42,964 nt of DNA from Fidelibacterota bacterium (GTDB taxonomy: Bacteria; Fidelibacterota; Marinisomatia; SCGC-AAA003-L08; D37C17). Under the pieces are notes generated by a model, which searched no databases, was not told the origin of the DNA, and was given only the letters and a program-made list of their open reading frames with translations. Below, in pieces: positions 34,701 through 42,930 of this stretch (its first letter is position 1; every line of letters begins with the position of its first letter). Location of the stretch: assembly GCA_004124405.1 (NCBI GenBank), contig SCKP01000011.1, positions 1 through 42,964 on the forward strand, given 5' to 3'. The position numbers were made by a program, and so were the translations under genes.

Positions 34701-35557
34701 AGGGTGAACATACATTCAGATGGTCTTATGTTAAAGATGGTGGTGGTGGATCAACAGACTGTGGTAACACAGACTGTGCTGATGCTGCCTGGATTGATGA
34801 CATTGTCTTCCCGCCTGCCTATATTGAAGGCGGTGAAGGTATGGCGGGTGATTTAAACGGAGATGAAGTATTAAATGTTTTAGATATCATAATTATGGTT
34901 AATGTAATATTGAATGGTACCTTCAATGCTGACGCTGACATGAACGGTGATGGTTCTATTAATATATTAGATGTAGTACAATTGGTGAACCTCATTCTTG
35001 GGCCTCGTGTGGATAATGCCAGTAGAGTTCAATTATTTGATACTGGCAGCGTATTGAAAATGTCTGCAAACGGATACGTGGGAGCTATTAAAATGGTTTT
35101 AAAACATGATACAGATTTCAATATTGATCTAACGGATGATGCTATGGTTGCAGATGCCGTAACTGAAGACAATTCTACAATTCTGGTAATTGTAGCACCT
35201 GAGTCAGATGAATTATTTTCCTATAAGGGAGATTTTGAAATTATTGAAATGGAGGCAGCTAATTCTGAAAATATGATTCCAATAATATTGCCATCTAAAA
35301 CATCTTTGGGATATGCCTATCCAAATCCATTCAATCCTTCAACCAATATAAGTTTCATACTTGCTGAAAATTCAGATGTACATCTCAGTATTTATAATTT
35401 AACTGGTCAGCTCATTGAAACTTTGATAAATGGGCAATTTGAAGCGGGCAGCTATAATCTCAATTGGAATGCCTCAATGCAGCCCAGTGGTATGTATTTT
35501 CTCCGCTTTCTGGCAGGTTCAGAGATTTTCAATCAAAAATTAATGGTAATTAAGTAA
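31709..35557 (+). CDS. Gingipain-type C25 peptidase with dockerin and C-terminal sorting domain
   Basis: A 1282-residue exported protease. In order: signal peptide (MKKLLISIFSFTVLTAS...); C25 propeptide (about 30-215); catalytic domain (about 230-570) with the His of NYTGHGSISSWG (near 432) and the Cys of VTVGCNVGEFQ (near 468); two Ig-like/CARDB-type beta domains (650-880); a jelly-roll-like domain with YYKVSAEYSTSGSYFY; a dockerin pair GDLNGDEVLNVLDI and ADMNGDGSINILDV (about 1048-1095); and a sorting domain with YPNPFNPSTNISFILAENS ending QKLMVIK. It degrades protein outside the cell after Arg- or Lys-type sites if gingipain-like. Sorting through a T9SS is inferred. Confidence 0.92.
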   Translation: MKKLLISIFSFTVLTASTWQNIQSAEATKTKLDVVSSNVSQTVVDFNLDGFHLVPAMTPDGEMYLARLEDGASLLEMGAPDMHKYARSIIIPDDKKMAVKVVSSEFVEYKDVLIAPSKGNLSRLIDPSDVPYEFGAMYQNDSFFPGKLAKLESPYILRDLRGQSIVFYPFQYNPVQKVLRVYRNIQVEVTVVGPGTLNVLNRASTQPKYAREYVNIYDSHFLNFSNDSRFDYLVDHGNMLIISDGAFLSTMQPLVDWKNRKGIATELINVSDIGSSLSSIESFVENYYYDNGLTFLLLVGDIAQMPSPSVSGSSSDMSYGCISGNDFYAEVIVGRFSGATPSQIATQVERSIEYERYPQAGAEWYDNALGIASNQGPGFGGYTDDQFNDYMWDTVLSGFTYDSYEDIYDGSGGTLSQGINAINNGVSLINYTGHGSISSWGNGAPLSTSNVNSLTNDNLLPFVITVGCNVGEFQSTNECFAEAWLRATNGGEPAGAISHFGSTISQSWEPPMHGQYGMMLVLTESYDENLTRTMGGITTNGCMYMNDAQGSSGINETKYWTYFGDPSVPIRSAPPTEMSVVHDDVIIIGSTEFLVTTGAEGDLVALSRDGELLTSAYTNGFGSVNLELGDAATIPGELDFVVTGFNNFPYETTVMVLSPDGAYVLVNSSSVSAGFDDMIEYGESVELSLTLENVGNDAASDITVNISTDDTYISITNGSASTSYIAPNGTAIVSGLSFDVAGDVPNNHNFELSCTIVSGNETWESTLNFTAYAPVLDVTSIVGDLDPGATTDMSVTVINSGGTQITYPVVSVSGDSYVTINNSYFSNAYSVEVGMEATLDMNVTVSPAAPIGHLAEFTMTVLANLGEGPVTSTTFSVPVGIVTANFEDGLGSLDWDLSCSGIGCVNWDVDNTESNSGSSSAQSGAIGDNQSSTISVTLDVTADGEIEFYYKVSAEYSTSGSYFYDGLEFYIDNSLQGQYQSTTSGGSPWTQVSYDVSEGEHTFRWSYVKDGGGGSTDCGNTDCADAAWIDDIVFPPAYIEGGEGMAGDLNGDEVLNVLDIIIMVNVILNGTFNADADMNGDGSINILDVVQLVNLILGPRVDNASRVQLFDTGSVLKMSANGYVGAIKMVLKHDTDFNIDLTDDAMVADAVTEDNSTILVIVAPESDELFSYKGDFEIIEMEAANSENMIPIILPSKTSLGYAYPNPFNPSTNISFILAENSDVHLSIYNLTGQLIETLINGQFEAGSYNLNWNASMQPSGMYFLRFLAGSEIFNQKLMVIK

Positions 35558-35581
35558 CCTTTGGCGTTTACCGTTAGGATA

Positions 35582-35614
35582 GAAGGGCTCGGTTTCCTGA
35601 GCCCTTCTTATTTT
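35582..35614 (+). terminator. Intrinsic terminator after the C25 peptidase
   Basis: GAAGGGCTC, eight-base loop, GAGCCCTTC then TTATTTT: a nine-pair perfect stem 25 bases after the stop. Confidence 0.88.
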
Positions 35615-35699
35615 AAGAATAATAATAGTTATATTCTCACGGATAATAATAAGTATATAAATGATTTCCAGGGCGCAGATATATAATTTCCTTGGAACA

Positions 35700-35913
35700 A
35701 TGGGATTTTCTTTCCGAAAAATATTAATGGGCGAAAATGCAATCGCCAAAATGGAAGATTTAAATAATCGACGTGATATTTGTTTCTCCTGCGAATTTAA
35801 AACAGGGAAAAAAATATTTCGGGTGTACGTCTTGTAATTGTTATATAAACACCAAAACAATTTTCACAATTTCTGAATGCCCGGAAGGAAAATGGAAAAC
35901 ATTGGATTATTAA
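35700..35913 (+). pseudogene. Small zinc-ribbon protein gene with a frameshift in an A7 run
   Basis: ATG 35700 follows TTGGAACA. The frame reads MGFSFRKILMGENAIAKMED, then RRDICFSCEFKTGKK, and stops soon after. Dropping one A from the A7 run at 35808-35814 restores YFGCTSCNCYINTKTIFTIS followed by ECPEGKWKTLDY and TAA at 35911. The result is a coherent ~70-residue protein with C-x-x-C...C-x-x-C-x-C...E-C-P-x-G-K-W, a known small zinc-ribbon layout of phage and bacterial proteins. Either the gene is newly broken, the base count in the run is wrong, or the ribosome slips on it. The minus-strand frame over this region is a shadow that also crosses the terminator. Confidence 0.65.
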
Positions 35914-36000
35914 TTTTGTCTAAATTAAACTTCCATCCAAAGATTTAACCTGTTTAACTTCACTGCAATATTTTTTAATAAACTCATATAATTAATATAA

Positions 36001-36684
36001 ATGAAATTATTTTCTCGTAATAAAGAAACCTCAGATCCAGCGATTATTATACAAAATAGCTTAACAGCTGTAGCAAATCGAATTTCCGATTCTTTTGAAG
36101 ATGATGGATATCATTGGAATAAACCGTGGGGAGTGAAGCGCTTTGAAAGTTTAGTCTTAGCAAAATTCATGATGGATTATTCGTTCAATGGAATTGCTGA
36201 AGATAAGCTGAAAGATGATGAAAAAATGGCATTTGTCATTTTATGTTCAAGTTCCTTTTCGAAATTATTCAATGATGAGTTTTCTCAAATTGGTCTGAAT
36301 TTCGAAGATATGCAAGAGGAATTACAGCAAAAGATAGATGCTTACTTTGATGCTCGGCGCGAGAGTAAACCTCCTCAATGTTGGCATAATATTTATCAAT
36401 TGGTTACCCGCAGTAAATCTAAAGAAGAATTAGAAGATGATTTAAAGAAGAAGACAGCTGGATTGGAACTAATAAAAGGAAATGAAAACTTTTCTGGAAT
36501 TGTGCCTCAATATGAATCTCAAATAAGAATGCTTAAAGAGAAGGCGGGCGCCTTTGAATCGGCAGAGATGATGTTACCTCACATGGTGCGTTTCACAAAA
36601 GATAAATTACGGGCGATAAATTTAAAAAAGGTAAAAGCTTTAAGTAAAAAGTTAGCAAAAAAGGACAAAGGTAAGAAAAAATAA
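36001..36684 (+). CDS. Hypothetical cytosolic protein, helical with basic tail
   Basis: A 227-residue protein, not recognised. It is mostly alpha-helical. N-terminal part has WNKPWGVKRFESLVLAKFMM and a hydrophobic helix (FVILCSSSFSKLFNDEF); a mid segment is Glu/Lys-rich (KSKEELEDDLKKKTAG). It ends in a strongly basic tail (KKVKALSKKLAKKDKGKKK) that could bind nucleic acid. No signal peptide. No SD is visible, and it stands alone between the zinc-ribbon gene and ileS. The following 180 bases to ileS contain no gene. Confidence 0.6.
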   Translation: MKLFSRNKETSDPAIIIQNSLTAVANRISDSFEDDGYHWNKPWGVKRFESLVLAKFMMDYSFNGIAEDKLKDDEKMAFVILCSSSFSKLFNDEFSQIGLNFEDMQEELQQKIDAYFDARRESKPPQCWHNIYQLVTRSKSKEELEDDLKKKTAGLELIKGNENFSGIVPQYESQIRMLKEKAGAFESAEMMLPHMVRFTKDKLRAINLKKVKALSKKLAKKDKGKKK

Positions 36685-36864
36685 TTCCAATTCCCATTGG
36701 AATATTCTCAAAATTAAGTCTATAAATTACATCTCACCGAGAAATAATGTACTAATTTTGGCAGGATAATCCCACGATAAGCTGAAATTTATTATTCTCT
36801 TCGGAAGTCCATTGTATTCATATCTCAAAATGTTCTAAATTTCTTCTCTTTAAATTAAACAATA

Positions 36865-39800
36865 ATGGCTGATTTAAATAAATTCAAACCAGTAGATAAT
36901 AAAGTAGATTTTATCCAGTTAGAGCATGAAATGCTGGATAAATGGGATAGGGAAGATACTTTTAATCAATTGAGAAAAAAGAATTCCAAGGGTAAACCCT
37001 GGTCATTTCTCGATGGGCCTATTACTGCAAACAATCCCATGGGTGTTCACCATGCCTGGGGCCGTACCCTGAAAGATATTTTTCAACGCTTTCACGCCAT
37101 GCAGGGACGAGAACTCAGATATCAAAATGGTTTCGACTGTCAGGGTCTCTGGGTTGAAATTGAAGTTGAAAAAGAATTAGGCTTCAAAACCAAACGGGAT
37201 GTTCAAAAATACGGATTGGAAAAATTTGTAAATAAATGCAAAGAGAGGGTTGAAAAATATTCTGCAATTCAGTCTGAACAATCTAAACGACTTGGATATT
37301 GGATGGATTGGGATAATTCTTATTTTACAATGTCTGATGAAAATAATTATACAATTTGGGCATTCTTAAAAAAACTCTTCAACGATGGGAAAATTTATAA
37401 AGGCACCGATGTGGTTCCTTGGTCCGGTCGTTCTGGTACATCCTACTCTCAGATGGAAATAATCGAAGGTAGAAAGCTTGTGGCTCATACTTCCGTATTT
37501 GTTAGATTTCCATTAAATAACCGTCATAATGAGTATATTCTAGTTTGGACTACTACTCCTTGGACACTTACCTCAAACGTGGCAGCAGCAGTAAATGTAA
37601 ATTTAGATTATGTAAAGTTAAGGGCATCAGATGGGGCAGTTTATTATTTTGCAAAAGAAAATTTGGAATTTCAACGCCTTGATAAACAATTCAAGGAGAA
37701 AAAACAATGGATTGAAGGCATTCCAAAGCTGAAAACAATTGCTCAAATATTTAAAGAAAGAGGTGGATATGAAATAATAGGTACCATAAAAGGTGAGGAA
37801 ATGTTAGGTTGGGAATATGAAGGACCCTTTGATGAACTTGATGCACAGAGCAAAATAGGTGGTTTCCCATTTGTAAATCAGGAATTTAAAGATAAAAGAG
37901 TTAACGGGATATCCTGCCACAGAATAATTGATGGTGGAAAAGATAGTATTGGAGGCGATGTGGTAGTTGCAGCAGAGGGTACGGGGATTGTGCATATTGC
38001 ACCGGGCTGTGGTGCCATAGATAAAATAATTGCTCAAAGATCTGGGCTTGTTTCCATTTCACCTTTGGATGAAGAATCCTGCTATATTGATGGATTTGGA
38101 AAATTCAGTGGTAAATGTGCTACTAAAATTGAAACCACACAGGCAATCATTGCCGATTTGAAGGAGAAAGGATTTCTCCTCTATCAGGAACAATATCCTC
38201 ATGTATACCCACATTGCTGGCGGTCTGGTGATGAATTGGTATTTCGTATAGTAGAGGAATGGTATATCAATATGGATTGGCGTGATAAAATTAAAAACCT
38301 TGTAAAAGATATTCAATGGATCCCAGAATGGGGGCATGAGCGGGAAATGGAATGGCTCGAAAATATGGGTGATTGGATGATTTCTAAAAAAAGATTCTGG
38401 GGGTTAGCGCTTCCCATTTGGACATTTGAAGATGAGACTTTTTTTGTGGTTGGTTCAAAAGATGAACTAAAAGAATTGGCAGTAGAAGGATGGAAAGAAT
38501 TTGAAGGAAAAAGTCCTCATCGTCCATGGATAGATAAAGTAAAAATCAGGCATCCAGAATCCGGACTCATTGGCACTCGTATACCTGATGTTGGCAATCC
38601 ATGGTTAGATGCTGGAATTGTGCCCTATTCAACACTCCATTATAATTCTGATCAGGATTATTGGAAAAAGTGGTTTCCGGCAGATTTTGTTGTAGAGTGC
38701 TTTCCGGGACAATTTCGTAATTGGTTTTATTCACTTTTAGCGCTCTCTACTGTCATGGAAGATAAAGCTCCATTTAAGACATTGTTAGGACATGCAACGG
38801 TGAAAGATGAAACCGGACGAGATATGCATAAGTCCTGGGGCAATGCAATCTGGTTCGATGATGCTGCGGAAAAAATGGGAGTGGATGTAATGCGTTGGAT
38901 GTATGCAAACCAAAATCCTGAACATAATTTACTTTTTGGATATGCAATTGCAGACGAAGTGAGAAAACAACTCATCACCTTATGGAATACCTATTCATTT
39001 TTTGTAACTTACGCCAATTTGGATGGCTTTGACCCTTCAATTGAAATTGATAAATCTACTCTTACAAAATCAGATCGATGGATTATTTCGAAAACAAATA
39101 AATTTATTAAAACGGCTGAAAATTTCTATTCAAATTACCAAGTATTTCATTTAATGTCTGAAGCAACTATCCTATTAGATAACCTTTCTAATTGGTATAT
39201 AAGAAGAAATCGTAGACGGTTTTGGAAATCAGAAAACGATTCTGATAAAACTGCTGCATACTCAACGCTCTATCAAGTTCTAATTGATTTTGTAAAGGTT
39301 ATGGCACCAGTTATTCCGTTTGTTAGTGATAAAATATATACTAATTTAATTTCAGGAAGAAACAAATCTGATGTTGATAGTGTACATCTATGTGATTTCC
39401 CATCGGTTGATGAATCTGATATAGATGAAGAAATTATAAATGAAATTGATGCTGTCATTCAAATAGTAAGCCTGAGTCGATCTGCTCGAAATAAGGCTAA
39501 TATTAAAATCCGCCAACCGCTGGCTGAACTTGCCCTTTATGCAGATGATAATATTCAAAAAATTGCAATTAATAACCAAAATGAAATATTGGAAGAATTG
39601 AATATTAAAAAATTAAAATTAGTAGAAAATGAATCTGATTTGGTACGATATAATGTAAAACCTGATTTCCCAATCCTTGGTCAAAAATATGGCAAAGATC
39701 TTAGTAGAATTACTGCTTATCTTAATTATGTTGACAATGAAAAACTTGTTCAAATTGTGAAATCTGGAAAATCATTAATTATACCAGGAAACGAAGGGAA

Positions 39801-40179
39801 ATTGGAAATTCTTCCGGATGAACTCATTCTTGAAGAAATTCCCGTAAAAGGATATGGAATATCATTGGGGAAAAATATAATTGTGGGTGTATTTACAGAA
39901 ATATCAGAAGAACTGAAACAAGAAGGGTTGGTGAGGGATCTTATCAGGCAAGTGCAAAATTTACGAAAGGATTCTGGTTTAAAAGTAGAAGACCGAATTG
40001 AAATTGAAATAAATGGATCTACAGAGCTAAATAATGCTGTTGAATCTCATGAATCTTATTTTATGAATGAAGTTTTAGGTGTGAAATTGGATATGGGAAA
40101 TAGTATTACTTTTAAGTTTCATGGTTCAGTAACAATAGCAGGTAAAAAGACAAATATTGGAATATCGCCTTTAAATTAA
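36865..40179 (+). CDS. ileS: Isoleucine--tRNA ligase
   Basis: A 1104-residue class I synthetase charging tRNA-Ile. The Rossmann start GPITANNPMGVHHAWGR (about 53-69) stands where P-x-x-x-G-x-x-H-I-G-H is expected, and the KMSKS position reads MHKSWGN (about 652-658). The editing domain (VWTTTPWTLTSNVAAAVN, about 227-245) and the WDNSYFTM and PWLDAGIVPY blocks are clear. An anticodon-binding domain with NLSNWYIRRNRRRFW follows and a late zinc-less C-terminal region. The altered motifs occur in a known divergent IleRS type and are not in themselves evidence of loss. It begins the plus-strand housekeeping run. Confidence 0.92.
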   Translation: MADLNKFKPVDNKVDFIQLEHEMLDKWDREDTFNQLRKKNSKGKPWSFLDGPITANNPMGVHHAWGRTLKDIFQRFHAMQGRELRYQNGFDCQGLWVEIEVEKELGFKTKRDVQKYGLEKFVNKCKERVEKYSAIQSEQSKRLGYWMDWDNSYFTMSDENNYTIWAFLKKLFNDGKIYKGTDVVPWSGRSGTSYSQMEIIEGRKLVAHTSVFVRFPLNNRHNEYILVWTTTPWTLTSNVAAAVNVNLDYVKLRASDGAVYYFAKENLEFQRLDKQFKEKKQWIEGIPKLKTIAQIFKERGGYEIIGTIKGEEMLGWEYEGPFDELDAQSKIGGFPFVNQEFKDKRVNGISCHRIIDGGKDSIGGDVVVAAEGTGIVHIAPGCGAIDKIIAQRSGLVSISPLDEESCYIDGFGKFSGKCATKIETTQAIIADLKEKGFLLYQEQYPHVYPHCWRSGDELVFRIVEEWYINMDWRDKIKNLVKDIQWIPEWGHEREMEWLENMGDWMISKKRFWGLALPIWTFEDETFFVVGSKDELKELAVEGWKEFEGKSPHRPWIDKVKIRHPESGLIGTRIPDVGNPWLDAGIVPYSTLHYNSDQDYWKKWFPADFVVECFPGQFRNWFYSLLALSTVMEDKAPFKTLLGHATVKDETGRDMHKSWGNAIWFDDAAEKMGVDVMRWMYANQNPEHNLLFGYAIADEVRKQLITLWNTYSFFVTYANLDGFDPSIEIDKSTLTKSDRWIISKTNKFIKTAENFYSNYQVFHLMSEATILLDNLSNWYIRRNRRRFWKSENDSDKTAAYSTLYQVLIDFVKVMAPVIPFVSDKIYTNLISGRNKSDVDSVHLCDFPSVDESDIDEEIINEIDAVIQIVSLSRSARNKANIKIRQPLAELALYADDNIQKIAINNQNEILEELNIKKLKLVENESDLVRYNVKPDFPILGQKYGKDLSRITAYLNYVDNEKLVQIVKSGKSLIIPGNEGKLEILPDELILEEIPVKGYGISLGKNIIVGVFTEISEELKQEGLVRDLIRQVQNLRKDSGLKVEDRIEIEINGSTELNNAVESHESYFMNEVLGVKLDMGNSITFKFHGSVTIAGKKTNIGISPLN

Positions 40180-40191
40180 GAGGGAAATAAA

Positions 40192-40575
40192 ATGGCAGTA
40201 AGTAAAAAGAAAAAATGGACACAAAAAGAGTTGGAAAAGTTTAAAACTTTAATCTTAGAAAAAAGAGAGGTAGTAACAGCTGAATTATTTGAAGCTAAAG
40301 AAAAAGCTGATGATGTTTTAAAAAATAATTCAACTAATGCTATTTACTCTTCGCATATGGCAGATGCAGGTACAGATCAACAGGAAATGGAAAAAAATTA
40401 TTATATGATGAACCGGGAAAATAACTACCTTCAGTATCTGAATAGGGCATTGACAATGATTGAAGAAGGCTCTTTTGGTATTTGTGCTAATTGTGGTGAG
40501 CTGATTGATTATGACAGGCTGATCGAAGTTCCCCATACTTCCAGTTGTTTCGATTGTAAATCAAAGCCAGCTTAA
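40192..40575 (+). CDS. DksA/TraR-type C4 zinc-finger protein
   Basis: A 127-residue protein starting MAVSKKKKWTQKELEKFKTL. It has a coiled-coil helix pair (about 10-85, with acidic turn AKEKADDVL and SHMADAGTDQQEME) and a C-terminal zinc finger FGICANCGELIDYDRLIEVP plus SCFDCK (about 100-124). It binds the RNA polymerase secondary channel and tunes transcription in response to starvation signals (family knowledge). The AGTD part of the tip resembles other DksA-like proteins, but the classical two-Asp tip is not exact, so effect direction is uncertain. SD GAGGGAAA lies before ATG, 12 bases after ileS. Confidence 0.88.
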   Translation: MAVSKKKKWTQKELEKFKTLILEKREVVTAELFEAKEKADDVLKNNSTNAIYSSHMADAGTDQQEMEKNYYMMNRENNYLQYLNRALTMIEEGSFGICANCGELIDYDRLIEVPHTSSCFDCKSKPA

Positions 40576-40579
40576 ATTA

Positions 40580-41071
40580 TTGAGAATTTATTTTCCTACT
40601 ATATTGGTCATAATTATTGATCAAGCCTCAAAATTATGGGTGAAAAATAATATACCACAATGGGAAACATGGAATATACTTGGATCGTTTCTGCGTTTTA
40701 CTCACGTGAAAAATCCTGGGATTGCATTTGGTATCCCCGTGGGTAATTTTACCATGATTGTAGCCATATTATCTATAATTGCGACTATATTTATTGCCTA
40801 TTTACATTGGCAGGAACGAAATAATCACCCTCTAATTGTAATTGGATTAGGACTAATATTAGGCGGGGCTATAGGAAATCTGATAGATAGGAGTTCAATT
40901 TTCTTTACTCAAAATTACGAAGGAGTAATTGATTTTATTGATATTGGTACAGCAGGGTTTCGCTGGTACACTTTCAATATTGCAGATTCAGCGGTGACAA
41001 TTGGAATTATTTTTTATTTAATGCACTCTCTTTTTACCAATAAACCGGAGTTATTGGAAGCTAATGATTGA
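40580..41071 (+). CDS. lspA: Lipoprotein signal peptidase (signal peptidase II)
   Basis: A 163-residue four-helix membrane protease starting at TTG 40580, four bases after the dksA stop. Family blocks: VIIIDQASKLWVK (helix 1), VKNPGIAFGI, GGAIGNLIDRS (catalytic Asp near 112) and FNIADSAVTIGI (second catalytic Asp near 139). It cleaves prolipoproteins before the lipidated Cys, serving lipoproteins such as those at 341 and 4128. It overlaps the rluD start by eight bases. Confidence 0.94.
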   Translation: MRIYFPTILVIIIDQASKLWVKNNIPQWETWNILGSFLRFTHVKNPGIAFGIPVGNFTMIVAILSIIATIFIAYLHWQERNNHPLIVIGLGLILGGAIGNLIDRSSIFFTQNYEGVIDFIDIGTAGFRWYTFNIADSAVTIGIIFYLMHSLFTNKPELLEAND

Positions 41072-42023
41072 GCATCATTCATTTACTGTAGAAGAATCTA
41101 GTTTAAGGCTTGATCAGTATCTGGTCCATAAACTTCCAGATATTTCTCGCTCAAAAATTCAAAACTTAATCAAACTTGGGCAAGTCACAATTAATGGTGA
41201 ACCTGCAAAATCATCATTCATACTGCATGGTAATGAATCCATTGAATGCCATTTTGAACCACAAATTAGAGATGAAAGTATCTCTGGCGAAGTAATGGAT
41301 TTAAACATTATTTATGAGGATGAATCCTTAGCTGTAATTAACAAACCGTCAGGATTGGTTGTTCATCCCGGAAGCGGAAATTGGTCAGGAACATTGCTTA
41401 ATGGACTTGTCCATCATTTTAACAGTTTATCCCGTCGGGAGTCCCTGAGACCTGGAATTGTGCATCGTTTAGATAAAGACACATCGGGTGTTATAATTAT
41501 TGCAAAAAATGATAAAGCACATGATTTCTTGAGTGAGCAATTCAGTCAGAGAAAAGTCAAAAAACAATATTTAGCATTAGCATGGGGTAAATTAGAAGAC
41601 CAGGGAATAATAAAGGGTGAAATGGGACGTCATACTAGAGATCGAAAATTATTTACTATGGTTGAAAGTGGAGGCAGAGATTCTTCCACAAAATATAAAT
41701 TAGAGGAGTATTCACCTCCGCTTTCATGGGTTAGGCTTTATCCTGAAACTGGTAGAACACATCAATTGCGAGTACATTTAAAAGCAATCGGGCATCCTAT
41801 ATTTTGTGATGATGCTTACGGTGGTGGTGCAAAATATGCAAGATCCTTTCATGTGAAATATACCCAATTATTAAATCGATTAATAAAAACTGTTAACAGG
41901 GTTGCATTACATGCCCATACGATTGAATTTTGTCACCCTTCTACAAAAGAAATAATGAAATTTGAAGCGCCAATTCCTGAAGATTTAACCCGTGCATTAG
42001 AAATTCTTAGTGATGAAAAATAA
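41064..42023 (+). CDS. rluD: Ribosomal large subunit pseudouridine synthase
   Basis: A 319-residue enzyme with an N-terminal S4 domain (about 14-75, RLDQYLVHKLPDISRSKIQN) and the catalytic RluA-family domain. The signature is IVHRLDKDTSGVIIIAKND (about 134-152, with catalytic Asp), then PETGRTHQLRVHLKAIGHPI. It modifies uridines in helix 69 of 23S rRNA if a true RluD; RluA/RluC-like targets cannot be excluded. It overlaps lspA (41064-41071) and the xerD start, so it is translated in a chain. Confidence 0.9.
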   Translation: MIEHHSFTVEESSLRLDQYLVHKLPDISRSKIQNLIKLGQVTINGEPAKSSFILHGNESIECHFEPQIRDESISGEVMDLNIIYEDESLAVINKPSGLVVHPGSGNWSGTLLNGLVHHFNSLSRRESLRPGIVHRLDKDTSGVIIIAKNDKAHDFLSEQFSQRKVKKQYLALAWGKLEDQGIIKGEMGRHTRDRKLFTMVESGGRDSSTKYKLEEYSPPLSWVRLYPETGRTHQLRVHLKAIGHPIFCDDAYGGGAKYARSFHVKYTQLLNRLIKTVNRVALHAHTIEFCHPSTKEIMKFEAPIPEDLTRALEILSDEK

Positions 42024-42921
42024 CAGACCTTCTGTCATCTCTGGTTTTTTGGATTATATCAGAAATGTAAGACTTTATTCATCTCATACTATTCGCTCAT
42101 ATTGTCATGACTTGGATGATTATTATACTTATTGTAATAATAATTTTGGAGAACAAGATTTTATAAAACAGGATCACACCGCCATTCAATCATATTTACA
42201 ACATCTCTCCAGGAAAGGATTGAGCCCGCGAACATTGGCGCGAAGGTTGGCTTCCATTAAATCCTTTTATAAATATATGCTGGTAAATAATTTGGTTGAC
42301 GTCAATATAGCCATGTACGTGAAAACTCCAAAAACAAACAGAGAACTTCCGCATTATCTCTCCTTAAAAGAGGCAAAAGATATCCTTGATCTCCCTATTG
42401 GAGATGATGAAACAATATTAAGAGAGCGCTTAATTCTTGAACTATTCTATGCAACCGGTGTTCGTATTTCAGAATTAATTCGGATACAATTAAATGATAT
42501 TCGCCTAGAAGAAAATATTATTCATATTCTTGGGAAGGGTAATAAAGAACGAATTGTAATGATTGGTAGTGAAGCAAAAATCACTCTGCTTAAATATTTA
42601 GAAATGCTGAAAAATCAAACAGGGAATGATAATGAGTTTTTATTTCCACCAATTCGAAAAAGTAAAAATAGCACGATTGCCCCTAAAACTGTTTTTAATA
42701 TAGTAAAGAAATATCTTAAAATTGTGTCAGATGATGAAAAACTCAGTCCTCATTCTCTTAGGCATACTTTTGCCACACATATGCTGAATAATGGTGCAGA
42801 TTTAATGGCTATTAAAGATATGCTTGGGCATAATAGTTTATCCTCAACTCAGATTTATACGCACCTCCAACCTGAGAAATTAAAGAAAATCTATAAACAA
42901 GCACACCCACATGCACAATAA
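42013..42921 (+). CDS. xerD: Site-specific tyrosine recombinase XerC/XerD
   Basis: A 302-residue recombinase starting at ATG 42013 (an in-frame GTG lies one codon before). N-terminal SAM-like domain to about 105 (LDYIRNVRLYSSHTIRSYCHD, RTLARRLASIKSFYKYM). Catalytic domain with TGVRISELI (Arg), GKGNKER (Lys), HSLRHTFATHML (His/Arg) and LGHNSLSSTQIYTHL (Tyr). All active-site residues are present, unlike the island integrase. It resolves chromosome dimers at dif with its partner. XerC versus XerD cannot be told by eye. Confidence 0.9.
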   Translation: MKNNRPSVISGFLDYIRNVRLYSSHTIRSYCHDLDDYYTYCNNNFGEQDFIKQDHTAIQSYLQHLSRKGLSPRTLARRLASIKSFYKYMLVNNLVDVNIAMYVKTPKTNRELPHYLSLKEAKDILDLPIGDDETILRERLILELFYATGVRISELIRIQLNDIRLEENIIHILGKGNKERIVMIGSEAKITLLKYLEMLKNQTGNDNEFLFPPIRKSKNSTIAPKTVFNIVKKYLKIVSDDEKLSPHSLRHTFATHMLNNGADLMAIKDMLGHNSLSSTQIYTHLQPEKLKKIYKQAHPHAQ

Positions 42922-42930
42922 GGAATCACT

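Noticed and set aside
35540-35860. 106-residue minus-strand frame after the C25 gene.
   Set aside because: It spans the C25 terminator and the stop region, has no SD or family features, and is antisense to the zinc-ribbon gene.
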